Assembly (NCBI GenBank): GCA_902803455.1
Contig: CADCQC010000071.1
Span: forward strand, 1 to 7,263
Reading direction: 5' to 3'
DNA: 7,263 nucleotides
Source: an uncultured Prevotellaceae bacterium
GTDB lineage: Bacteria; Bacteroidota; Bacteroidia; Bacteroidales; Bacteroidaceae
A program made the translations under genes and the position numbers. The notes beneath the pieces were generated by a model that was not told the DNA's origin, did no database searches, and worked only from the letters and a program-made list of their open reading frames with translations. Positions 1 to 6,903 of the stretch are shown here, one piece after another (the stretch's first letter is position 1; each line of letters starts with the position of its first letter).

Positions 1-2088
1 CTTCGAGAAAACGTATGTCTTGCCGGCGGAGGTGACGACAAGGTCGTCTGAGGTCTCCGTCATCGTGGCGGAGGAGGGGAGGGTGTCCATGAGAGGATGT
101 TGTCCGCGGGAGGTGCTCCAGGTGAATATCTCCTGACCGTGTGGGTCGGTGGCCGTCACTTGCAATACATCGCCCTCACCTTTGGGTATGTCCACATATC
201 CTTTCTCTCCGGGTTTCAGGTTGGGGGATGGGAGCGTGCCTTGACTCGTCACTTTCACTGCCGACTGTCCGAAGGTTGGCATCTGAAGATATTGGTAGGT
301 GAAACGGCAGTCTTTCAGATGGGTGAAATCATAGTGGTTGGTGAAAAAAATGGCATTCTCGCCCCATTCCAGTTCTATCGGACTCCATAGTTGCTTGATA
401 GTGTAATAGGAGCCTTCTTTCTCAAAATGGGGACCAAGGATACCGTCGGAGGCGTTGTTGCCCTGACAGTCGAGCAGACCGTCCATGTCTGTGCGCACCA
501 CTCCTTGGTCGGCCAGGTCCCAGAGAAAACCTCCGGCACATCGCTTGTTCGACATCATCAGATCCCAATAGTCTCGCAGTCCGGCTCCATGACCACCGTC
601 ATATAGTCCGTGAAGAAATTCGGTGGGCATGAAGATCTCTTTTTGCCGCATGTATTCTGCGGTTTCTCCCCATGAACGGTAATGCTTGGTCTCAAAACCA
701 TTGCGGTTTGCCCAGGGATAGAGCACCACTCGCTTTTGCGGATCAAACTTCCCGAAGAATGGTTCCAACTCATAGTTGAATCCTCCTTCATTACCGTTGC
801 TCCAGAAGATGACCGAGGGATGGTTCACGTCGCGGGTGACCATTTCCTCCACCAGCTTCTGTCCGACTATGGTCTCATGGGCCCAGTGCCAACCACTCAA
901 CTCATTTTCCACATATAGACCCAAGGAGTCGCAGGCATCCAGAAACTCGGGGTCGGCGGGATAGTGCGACAGGCGAACGGCATTCATGTTCATGCTCTTG
1001 ATGAGAACCACGTCTTCGATATTCTTCGCCTTCGACAAGGTGCGGCCGCTCTCAGGACGGAAAGAGTGTCGGTTGACGCCTTTGAAAATCACCTTGTGAC
1101 CGTTGATGTAGACGCCGTCACTTGCACGATACTCGATCGTGCGGAAACCAAACTTCTCTCGCTCCTCATGCAGCACCTTCCCCTGACTGTCCTTGAGGGT
1201 GAAGAGGGCGGTATAGAGATGGGGGGTCTCGGCGGTCCATAACAGGGGCTGGCTGACGGAGAAATCTATCTGGTGAAGATCAGAGTGGCTGGTGCTTTTC
1301 CCACTGCCCACGGTCTTGCCTTTGGCATCAAGGATTGATACTTCTACCATCGACTGCTCTAATGCCCGGTTGAGGTGTACTTCTGCTTGGAAACGACCGT
1401 CCATGCCTGCGTTGATGGCTACACGGCGGATATTTCTCGATGGCTTGCTCACCACAAAGACGGGACGGATCAGACCACCGAAATTCCAATAGTCGGCGCG
1501 GCGCTCGGCCATATTAACCTGACTGTTGGCACTCTCCTTGCTCACTTCTACCTCCAGACGGTTCTTTTTCTTTCCGAAAAAGATACGGTCGGACACATCA
1601 TACTGGAAACGGTAAAAACCTCCTTGGTGGATGTCACCGGCCTTGCGGCCGTTGATGGTCACCTTCGCATCGGTCATGGCGGCCTCAAACACCAGCAGGA
1701 TCTGGCGGCCTGCCCATGACTCGGGAAGGGTGAACTCCGTCTTGTAGAGGCCTTTCTCATCGGCAATGCCTTCGGCTGTCGCTTTGCCGTAGAAACGCAT
1801 TCCATATTGATAGGTGCCGAATCCCTGCAGTTCCCAACAGGAGGGCACGCCGATCTTGGTCCATTTGCCGGCTTGCCGGCCGTCGGTGCACATAAAGTCC
1901 CATTCCACCATGTCATCACAGCCCTTGCCGCTCAGATATTGGCGGTGGGTCGACACATCGGTCTGGGTGCCCTTCTCCGTATGCTGCGGCTTTGCCGCAA
2001 CCTTTATCGCTCCTTCTGCCTGCCTGGCGCCCATAGGCATCAGACTGGCGGTGGCAAAAATAATGGTCAGTAGTCGTTTTTTGATCAT
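1..2088 (-). CDS. Secreted GH2 family glycosidase (beta-galactosidase-like), 3' end missing
   Basis: 696 codons are read without a stop from the ATG at 2088-2086 to the window edge, so the C-terminus is missing. Residues 1-24 look like a signal peptide (KKR, then a hydrophobic run ending near MGA), which suggests a periplasmic or surface enzyme. The domain order is GH2: sugar-binding jelly roll about 45-215 with DYWNFGG at 199-205, Ig-like domain about 216-316, TIM barrel about 317-575, a second Ig-like domain, and the start of a C-terminal beta-sandwich near 680. The GH2 signature NAVRLSHYP is at 369-377. The acid/base is E434 in RDVNHPSVIFWSNGNE, and the likely nucleophile is E490 in MPTEFLHG. 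LacZ-like DEAD..EEHG is replaced by VENELSGWH (about 393-401), so the substrate is uncertain; a beta-galactosidase acting on plant glycans is my best guess. The gene follows lacZ by 62 bp with no visible promoter, so it is probably co-transcribed. Family call is firm; specificity is open. Confidence 0.93.
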   Translation of the reverse strand, partial: MIKKRLLTIIFATASLMPMGARQAEGAIKVAAKPQHTEKGTQTDVSTHRQYLSGKGCDDMVEWDFMCTDGRQAGKWTKIGVPSCWELQGFGTYQYGMRFYGKATAEGIADEKGLYKTEFTLPESWAGRQILLVFEAAMTDAKVTINGRKAGDIHQGGFYRFQYDVSDRIFFGKKKNRLEVEVSKESANSQVNMAERRADYWNFGGLIRPVFVVSKPSRNIRRVAINAGMDGRFQAEVHLNRALEQSMVEVSILDAKGKTVGSGKSTSHSDLHQIDFSVSQPLLWTAETPHLYTALFTLKDSQGKVLHEEREKFGFRTIEYRASDGVYINGHKVIFKGVNRHSFRPESGRTLSKAKNIEDVVLIKSMNMNAVRLSHYPADPEFLDACDSLGLYVENELSGWHWAHETIVGQKLVEEMVTRDVNHPSVIFWSNGNEGGFNYELEPFFGKFDPQKRVVLYPWANRNGFETKHYRSWGETAEYMRQKEIFMPTEFLHGLYDGGHGAGLRDYWDLMMSNKRCAGGFLWDLADQGVVRTDMDGLLDCQGNNASDGILGPHFEKEGSYYTIKQLWSPIELEWGENAIFFTNHYDFTHLKDCRFTYQYLQMPTFGQSAVKVTSQGTLPSPNLKPGEKGYVDIPKGEGDVLQVTATDPHGQEIFTWSTSRGQHPLMDTLPSSATMTETSDDLVVTSAGKTYVFSK

Positions 2089-2150
2089 AATTATAAAAGA
2101 AGACTCTTCTGAAATGATGACTCTAAGCACATGGGTTTGTAACCATGGCA
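2089..2150 (-). other. Short intercistronic gap between the two GH2 genes
   Basis: The 62 bp between the lacZ stop (TAA, 2153-2151) and the next start contain no TAnnTTTG promoter box that I can see and no stem followed by a T-run. This fits read-through transcription of both GH2 genes. A perfect 6-bp inverted repeat with a 1-nt spacer (AGAAGA-C-TCTTCT on the plus strand) lies at 2098-2110, just upstream of the downstream ATG. No clear Shine-Dalgarno sequence is present; the bases before the ATG are AT-rich, which is normal for Bacteroidota. Confidence 0.6.
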
Positions 2151-5100
2151 TTAGGGGTTTGTCCGCTTGCCGATGGGGAGAATCTCCACATGCAACGTGT
2201 GGGGACGTGGCTCAATGGCGTATTTCTTCAGTACGCCCGGACCGCAGGAACTGTTGCCAAGGCCCATCACGGCGGCGTCGAGATGCAGGAAGATGTGGTC
2301 GGCATCTTCTTTGAGGTCGCAGTCGTGGGTGGTAGTGTAAAGATGTTCTACACTATAGGGCAAGACGCTGAACGAGAAGGGCTTTTCAACGCATCTCACA
2401 AGCCATCCGTTGCCTTTCGTGTCGATCAGTTCCAGATAGGCGGTGTCATCGTGGTTGCCGCTGTCTTGAGGACGGGGATAATGCACGTATTGGTCAGCCA
2501 CAGTGCTCTGCCAACGGTTGAGGAGGGTGGAGGCATGGCGGTCGGGATAGTTGTCGGTGGGACCGCGACCGTAATAGGTCAACTGGCTGAGGTGCTTGGG
2601 CAGTACCAGGGTTGTGCCGAGGCAGGGGAGTGGGGGGAGTTTGCCTCCTGGGGTGAAGGTGGCGCGGAGGTCGATATGGCCATCTGGATGGAAGGTCATA
2701 TCGTAGTCGGTCGTGATCTGTCCGTCAAGGGTGGCGGTGACGATGGTGGCGGTGGCGGTCACGGCGCCATCGTCTCTTGTGTGGTAGATAGGACCGGCGG
2801 TGAGGCTGTCACGCTGCTGGTCAAGTTGTTGCTGCTTCCAGTCTTTGGCTATCCAATTGCCAAATCCCTTGTCGTTGTCGGTGGGGGCACGGAAGAGGTG
2901 GGGATGCAGGCAGCGCATCCAACGCTCCGCATCGCTGCGCAACTCTTGGGGGGAGCGCTTTGGATTTCGACGGCCTTTGGACGTTGTCCGCTGAGTACTA
3001 CACTTGGGACAGCGCTTCACATGCTCGTACCACTGAGGGTCGGTGATCCATTGTTGGCGCACCACTTCGTGACCGGCATCCGCCCATAGGGTCTTGGATT
3101 TCAGCGTGACCCATGCCTCCACTAACCCGCCATGCTTCTGTTGATGGATGTCATAGTCGTTGAGGTCGCAGTGGGCATCACGCAGCATCGGGATGACTTG
3201 CCCGTTCTCATACGTCAACTGGATGGGGGAATAGACGGCCTTCACTTCTTCGTATTTGGGCGTGGGGATACGGTCGCTGCTGACGATGCCTTTCAGACAG
3301 AAGGCCTTCAGGTTGGGGGCATCGCCGAAATCTCCGCCGTAGGCCACCATGCGCTTCCCGTTGCGGGTGGTGAAGATTCCTTCATCGGCCCACTCCCAGA
3401 TGAAACCGCCAAGCATACGGGGATGGCTGTAGATCTCTTCCCAATAATCGCTGAAATTGCCTAAGGCGTTGCCCATGGCGTGGGCGTATTCGCTCGTGAG
3501 CACGGGGCGGTTGTCACTGCTGTCACGGGCAATGGTGAGCAGGCGTTCCCATCGGGCATTCTCAGGGCGCTCCATGTTGTTGTCGCTGACGCCTGGGTTG
3601 AGGTATTCGTCTTGGGTGCGGGGATAGAAACGGGAGATGATGTCCACCGACGACGGGTCGGGGGGCCCTTGAGCGCCTTCGTAGTGTACGGGACGGGTCG
3701 GATCGTATTCGTGAATCCAGGCGGCTGTCATGGCGAAGTTGGTTCCCCAACCGGCTTCGTTGCCGAGACTCCAGAGGATCACCGAGGGATGGTTGCGGTC
3801 TCTGATCACCATCCGTTGCGTGCGGTCCAACCAGGTGGCGGACCAGGTGGGATCACTCGCCAACTGTCCGCGCAGACCGTGCTCCTCGATGTCGGCTTCA
3901 TCCATTACATAAAGGCCTATACTGTCGCACAACGCATACCAGCGTTCTGTATTGGGATAGTGGCAGGTGCGCACGGCATTGATATTGGCGCGTTTCATCA
4001 GCAGGATGGCTTGCAACATGCGCTCTTCGCTCATCACATGGCCGTGCTCTGGATCCATTTCATGACGGTTGACACCGCGCAGACGCAATGGCTTGCCGTT
4101 CATCAGCAGCACACCGTCTTTGATGGCTACCTGGCGGAAACCGACTTTCGTGCTGACTTGCTCTATGCGCTTTCCGATGCTGTCGACGAGGGCAAGGTGC
4201 AGGGTATAGAGGTAGGGGGATTCCGCACTCCAGAGATGGGGGTGAGGAATATGGGCGGTGAACCATCCCCATTTGGGATAGCCGCGCTGGGGGGTGCGGT
4301 CGTTCATGATGGCTGCCTTGTGGTCGAGGTTGAGCATCGTGGCGGCATCCTGGCGCAGAACGCTGTCGAGCACCATCTGGCCATCTGCATCATAAAGACG
4401 GGCTTCTAAAGTATAGCCTTCTCCACGCTGTCCGTTCACGACCGACAGGTCTGGATGGAGAATCAGACGGGCGCCTTGGAAATCGTCGTCAAGAAGGGTG
4501 CGCACACCGAAGTCCCGGATGCGGATGGGTGGGGTGGCGATCAGACTGATGCTGCGGTGGATGCCGGCAATGCGCCACATGTCTTGGTCTTCCACGTAAC
4601 TGCCGTCACAGTATTTCACCACCCAAAGAGTGATCTGGTTATGTCCGTCGGGGCGCAGCAGGTTGGTGATGCGAAATTCGGCGGGTTCCATGCTTCCTTG
4701 GGAATAGCCGGCCAACTGTCCGTTGAGCCAAACGTAGAATGCGCTGCTCACAGCACCGAAACGCAGATAGATCTCTTTTCCCTGCCAACTTTCCGGCACC
4801 TCAAAGGTTCGACGATACACTCCGGTGGGGTTGCGCTCCTCATAGGCGGTATAGGTCTTCTTTGGCTCACCCATCACACGTGGCGGGTCTATCTTGAACG
4901 TATAGCCGCTGCTGCTGTAGATGGGGGTGCCGTAGCCGTGCATCTCCCAGTCGCCGGGGACAGGAAACAGTGTCCACTGACTGTCATCGAAGTCGGGCTG
5001 CTGAAATCCGGTGGGCTGCTCATCGGGTGTCTTGGTCCAATGAAAGCGCCATTGTCCGTCGAGTGACTGTGTGCAGTCGCCGGGAGTCTGTCTGTAGGGG

Positions 5101-5249
5101 ATGAAGGTGGCGCGCGATGGCTCACGGTTGATTTGGAGGATGTGCTGGTTTTCCCAGTCGGCAGTCTGACCGTGCATGCCGGTCATGAGGCCCAGCCACA
5201 TGACTGCCATTGCGGTCAACCTTCGGATTTTCCATGAGGTGAACGTCAT
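2151..5249 (-). CDS. lacZ: Secreted LacZ-type GH2 beta-galactosidase
   Basis: A complete 1032-residue protein predicted to hydrolyse terminal beta-D-galactosides. Residues 1-27 form a signal peptide (KIRR, then a hydrophobic core ending MHG), so it acts outside the cytoplasm, unlike E. coli LacZ. The mature start (DWENQHILQINRE, 31-43) resembles the LacZ N-terminus. The jelly roll contains EDQDMWRIAG (220-229), which includes the aspartate equivalent to E. coli D201. The barrel carries NAVRTCHYP (424-432), DEADIEEHG (450-458), acid/base E498 in LWSLGNEAGWG and nucleophile E587 in TSEYAHAMGN. The C-terminal beta-sandwich has RAPTDND (787-793), YYGRGPTDNYPDR (892-904) and a LacZ-like end (GLGNSSCGPG). 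The length is normal for secreted Bacteroidota LacZ. The domain 4/5 junction (about 700-785) is odd: domain 4 looks short and the next strands are replaced by a basic stretch with CPKC at 747-750. The ATG at 5249 is chosen because it supplies the basic part of the signal peptide. It is probably the first gene of a two-gene operon. Confidence 0.96.
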   Translation of the reverse strand: MTFTSWKIRRLTAMAVMWLGLMTGMHGQTADWENQHILQINREPSRATFIPYRQTPGDCTQSLDGQWRFHWTKTPDEQPTGFQQPDFDDSQWTLFPVPGDWEMHGYGTPIYSSSGYTFKIDPPRVMGEPKKTYTAYEERNPTGVYRRTFEVPESWQGKEIYLRFGAVSSAFYVWLNGQLAGYSQGSMEPAEFRITNLLRPDGHNQITLWVVKYCDGSYVEDQDMWRIAGIHRSISLIATPPIRIRDFGVRTLLDDDFQGARLILHPDLSVVNGQRGEGYTLEARLYDADGQMVLDSVLRQDAATMLNLDHKAAIMNDRTPQRGYPKWGWFTAHIPHPHLWSAESPYLYTLHLALVDSIGKRIEQVSTKVGFRQVAIKDGVLLMNGKPLRLRGVNRHEMDPEHGHVMSEERMLQAILLMKRANINAVRTCHYPNTERWYALCDSIGLYVMDEADIEEHGLRGQLASDPTWSATWLDRTQRMVIRDRNHPSVILWSLGNEAGWGTNFAMTAAWIHEYDPTRPVHYEGAQGPPDPSSVDIISRFYPRTQDEYLNPGVSDNNMERPENARWERLLTIARDSSDNRPVLTSEYAHAMGNALGNFSDYWEEIYSHPRMLGGFIWEWADEGIFTTRNGKRMVAYGGDFGDAPNLKAFCLKGIVSSDRIPTPKYEEVKAVYSPIQLTYENGQVIPMLRDAHCDLNDYDIHQQKHGGLVEAWVTLKSKTLWADAGHEVVRQQWITDPQWYEHVKRCPKCSTQRTTSKGRRNPKRSPQELRSDAERWMRCLHPHLFRAPTDNDKGFGNWIAKDWKQQQLDQQRDSLTAGPIYHTRDDGAVTATATIVTATLDGQITTDYDMTFHPDGHIDLRATFTPGGKLPPLPCLGTTLVLPKHLSQLTYYGRGPTDNYPDRHASTLLNRWQSTVADQYVHYPRPQDSGNHDDTAYLELIDTKGNGWLVRCVEKPFSFSVLPYSVEHLYTTTHDCDLKEDADHIFLHLDAAVMGLGNSSCGPGVLKKYAIEPRPHTLHVEILPIGKRTNP

Positions 5250-5256
5250 ATCTCGT

Positions 5257-5357
5257 TTTCTTTTAGTATCTGTCTGCGAAGTTATAAGATTTCTTTTAGT
5301 ATTTGTCTGCGAAGTTATAAAGATTTCTTTTAGTATTTGTCTGCGAAGTTATAAAGA
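5257..5357. repeat. Three tandem copies of a 33/34-bp repeat upstream of lacZ
   Basis: Copies lie at 5257-5289 (33 bp), 5290-5323 (34 bp) and 5324-5357 (34 bp). Copies 2 and 3 are identical. The copy nearest lacZ differs by one substitution (TATC for TATT) and one missing A in the ATAAAGA end. The core shared on the plus strand is GTCTGCGAAGTTATAA. Read towards lacZ, each copy contains TAACTTCGCAG, one base from the common Bacteroidota -7 form TAACTTTGCA. The array starts 8 bp upstream of the lacZ ATG and so sits where promoter and operator elements are expected. Confidence 0.95.
5277..5284 (-). promoter_or_regulatory. Possible -7 promoter box for lacZ (proximal repeat copy)
   Basis: On the minus strand this reads TAACTTCG, a 7/8 match to the Bacteroidota -7 consensus TAnnTTTG, followed by CAG. 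If used, transcription would start near 5269 and give a leader of about 20 nt. Equivalent boxes occur in the two upstream repeat copies. I see no convincing TTTG -33 box about 20 bp upstream, so the call is tentative. Confidence 0.4.
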
Positions 5358-5410
5358 AAAGATGAGATTTCCATCCAAAACCGCTCGAAAACTTTTTTTT
5401 TCAGATGATA

Positions 5411-5575
5411 AAGCTCACCTGTCCTGTATGTTGCTGTATCACAGCAACCACGTTCTTAGGAACAGGAGATGACAGCCAGGAGACGGAGATTGGTCCTGCT
5501 GTCAGTTGTCGCCCCATTTGAGGAGGATACCTGTCAGTGCTGGCATCCCCACAGCCTCCAGTGCAAATATGCTCT
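5411..5575. other. Unrecognised structured block in the intergenic region
   Basis: This stretch is more GC-rich than its AT-rich flanks and contains several pairing segments. There is a perfect 8-bp inverted repeat GTTGCTGT-atc-ACAGCAAC at 5430-5448. There is also an 11-bp stem with one bulged C between 5470-5481 and 5494-5504, with a 12-nt loop. CTGTCAGT occurs twice (5499-5506 and 5531-5538). On the minus strand one frame is open for 67 codons (5604-5404, with an internal ATG at 5517 giving 38 residues). A second minus-strand frame is open into this block and ends at a TGA at 5504-5502. Neither has a clear start site or a family I recognise. It may be a gene remnant, a dispersed intergenic repeat, or a small RNA; I cannot choose between them. 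Confidence 0.35.
5430..5448. promoter_or_regulatory. Perfect 8-bp inverted repeat, possible operator or hairpin
   Basis: GTTGCTGT and its reverse complement ACAGCAAC are separated by ATC. The symmetry and 19-bp span suit a dimeric DNA-binding protein, or a small RNA hairpin. No T-run follows on either strand, so it is not an intrinsic terminator. It lies about 180 bp upstream of the lacZ start and about 260 bp upstream of the esterase start. Confidence 0.35.
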
Positions 5576-5587
5576 TTTTGACTAATA

Positions 5588-5605
5588 AAACGAGATAAAC
5601 GAGAT
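5588..5605 (+). repeat. Tandem 9-bp repeat AAACGAGAT x2
   Basis: Two exact adjacent copies of AAACGAGAT lie about 70 bp upstream of the esterase promoter -7 box. The same word, extended to AAAACGAGAT, occurs on the opposite strand directly before the lacZ ATG (5259-5250). This gives related motifs in the leaders or promoter regions of both divergent units. Confidence 0.8.
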
Positions 5606-5652
5606 CATAAATGAATCATCATCATATCTCAACAATAAATCATCTGTAATCT

Positions 5653-5684
5653 CTTGCATAAATGAACTGAAAAATATATTTTTG
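5653..5684 (+). promoter_or_regulatory. Bacteroidota-type promoter for the CE1-GH97 genes
   Basis: The -7 box TATTTTTG at 5677-5684 is a full match to TAnnTTTG. CTTG at 5653-5656 is one base off the -33 box TTTG, and the 20-bp spacing is as expected. Transcription would begin near 5691, giving a leader of about 19 nt before the ATG at 5710. This is the clearest promoter in the window. Confidence 0.7.
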
Positions 5685-5709
5685 CCATCACGACAGACAC
5701 CAAATCAAG

Positions 5710-6840
5710 ATGAGAAAGATATTATTTCTGTTGGGCGTGCTCGGTTGTTTCTTTACCGCGGCAGCACAGGATGTGATTATCCCCCAAACCAACATCAATG
5801 CAAAAGGATACCCGCATGTCTTGTCCGACAACAGCGTGGAGTTCAAAATCCGTTCAAATGATGACCTGAGCCAGATGAAAGTCTCGCTCGATCCGTCATG
5901 CCGTTTTGAGAAACAGGAGGATGGCACATGGATGGCTCATACCAAACCTCTGGTTCCGGGTTTCCATTATTATTGGTTCACCTTAGGGGGGATGGATCTG
6001 TCCGACCCCGCCAGCAAGAGTTATTTCGGTTGTGGCAGGATGACCAGTGCCATCGACATTCCTGAGGCGGGCTGCCACATCTACGATATCAAGGAGGTGC
6101 CGCATGGCAGGGTTAGTATCGTCACCTATTACTCGAAGGTGAGAAAGGCGCATGCTACCATGTATGTCTATACGCCTCCCAGTTATGCTGTGGGCACCAA
6201 GCGCTATCCTGTCCTTTACCTGCAACATGGAGGTGGGGAGGATGAGTCGGGATGGACCCTTCAGGGCAAGACCAACTACATCCTTGACAACCTGATCGCC
6301 GAGGGAAAGGCCAAGGAGATGATTGTCGTCATGTCCAACGGCAACATCACGGTACCGGGAACAGGCTTCGGCTATTCCATCCAGGGCATGAAAGGTTTTG
6401 AGGAAGAACTCACCGAGGTGATTATTCCATTCGTTGACAAGAGTTTCCGCACCATCCCAGACAAAGCGCACAGGGCTCTCTCGGGGCTTTCCATGGGGGG
6501 CGGACAGTCGTTTTTCGTGGGACTGCAACACACGGATCTGTTCAGTTATATCGGCGTGTTCAGCACGGGTGTCTTTGGCGGTATCCGTGAGACAAAAGCA
6601 TTCGATGCGGAGGCTTCCATGCCGGGTCTGATCTCTCAACATGATAAATACAACAAGGCGCTGAAAGTCTTTTATATTTCTGTAGGTACCGACGATCCTC
6701 GGCTGTCTTCTACAAGGAAAGCTGTCTCTGCCATGAGAGAGGCGGGACTGGCCATCACTTTCAATACCTTCCCGGGAGACCATGAGTGGCAGGTATGGAG
6801 AAAATCATTGCATGACTTCGCACAGAAATTGTTTAATTGA
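5710..6840 (+). CDS. Secreted CE1-type carbohydrate esterase (feruloyl or acetylxylan esterase-like)
   Basis: A complete 376-residue protein. Residues 1-19 are a signal peptide (MRK, hydrophobic core, AAA before Q20). Residues about 25-130 form an E-set/CBM48-like domain typical of Bacteroidota CE1 enzymes, with LVPGFHYYWF and DPASKSYFGCGRM. The alpha/beta-hydrolase domain follows (about 135-375): YVYTPPSY, then QHGGGEDESGW (172-182) near the oxyanion hole, nucleophile S261 in GLSMGG, acid D329 (or D328) in GTDDP, and H358 in GDHEW. The full triad is therefore present. Such enzymes release ferulate or acetate from hemicellulose side chains; the sequence alone does not settle which. The ATG at 5710 fits both the signal peptide and the promoter at 5653-5684. 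A GH97 gene follows after 63 bp on the same strand, probably in the same transcript. XynE- or Fae-like function is the main alternative within the same family. Confidence 0.93.
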   Translation: MRKILFLLGVLGCFFTAAAQDVIIPQTNINAKGYPHVLSDNSVEFKIRSNDDLSQMKVSLDPSCRFEKQEDGTWMAHTKPLVPGFHYYWFTLGGMDLSDPASKSYFGCGRMTSAIDIPEAGCHIYDIKEVPHGRVSIVTYYSKVRKAHATMYVYTPPSYAVGTKRYPVLYLQHGGGEDESGWTLQGKTNYILDNLIAEGKAKEMIVVMSNGNITVPGTGFGYSIQGMKGFEEELTEVIIPFVDKSFRTIPDKAHRALSGLSMGGGQSFFVGLQHTDLFSYIGVFSTGVFGGIRETKAFDAEASMPGLISQHDKYNKALKVFYISVGTDDPRLSSTRKAVSAMREAGLAITFNTFPGDHEWQVWRKSLHDFAQKLFN

Positions 6841-6903
6841 GGCGACGCTTTTATCATGTCCGCAAAACTTGTGTAACTAATGTATATAAATAACTATCTC
6901 AAA
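6841..6903 (+). other. Short gap between CE1 esterase and GH97 genes
   Basis: 63 bp, AT-rich towards the GH97 start. I see no TAnnTTTG box and no stem with a T-run, which supports one transcript for both genes. The ATG at 6904 is preceded by an A-rich stretch (CTCAAA), a usual Bacteroidota leader without a strong Shine-Dalgarno sequence. Confidence 0.6.

Larger units (their letters stand above)
5250..5709. other. Divergent intergenic region between lacZ and the CE1 esterase
   Basis: 460 bp with no convincing gene. From left to right it holds: the lacZ leader with AAAACGAGAT directly before the ATG (minus strand, 5259-5250); three tandem 33/34-bp repeats (5257-5357); a 9-T run (5393-5401); a more GC-rich block rich in inverted repeats (about 5411-5575); an AT-rich stretch with a 9-bp tandem repeat AAACGAGAT x2 (5588-5605); and a Bacteroidota promoter for the plus-strand genes (5653-5684). 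It must contain the promoters of both divergent units. No regulator gene lies here. Confidence 0.85.

Noticed and set aside
2145..3089. Long plus-strand open frame (314 codons) antisense to lacZ, and a similar one at 3480-4409
   Set aside because: Both lie entirely opposite strongly supported LacZ coding sequence, have repetitive Val/Gly/His-rich translations without family motifs, and are expected by-products of the GC-rich codon use of lacZ.
5257..5357. Tandem repeats considered as a CRISPR array
   Set aside because: The units are directly adjacent with no unique spacers, and there are no cas genes in the window.
5393..5401. Run of nine T as a possible intrinsic terminator
   Set aside because: No GC-rich stem precedes it on the plus strand, and no gene ends nearby. 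It is better read as part of AT-rich intergenic DNA.
5176..5472. Plus-strand 98-codon frame with repeated residues across the tandem repeat
   Set aside because: The repeated peptide only reflects translation of the 33/34-bp DNA repeat. The frame begins inside the lacZ signal-peptide region on the opposite strand and has no start-site support.
5474..5484. AGCCAGGAGAC resembling the 3' conserved segment of a cobalamin riboswitch
   Set aside because: The other conserved parts of that riboswitch are not found upstream in the right order, and the downstream gene is an esterase rather than a B12 transport or synthesis gene. Probably a chance match.
5983..6783. 266-codon minus-strand open frame antisense to the CE1 esterase
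   Set aside because: It is fully inside the esterase gene, which has a complete catalytic triad and signal peptide. The antisense translation shows no recognisable domain or signal.
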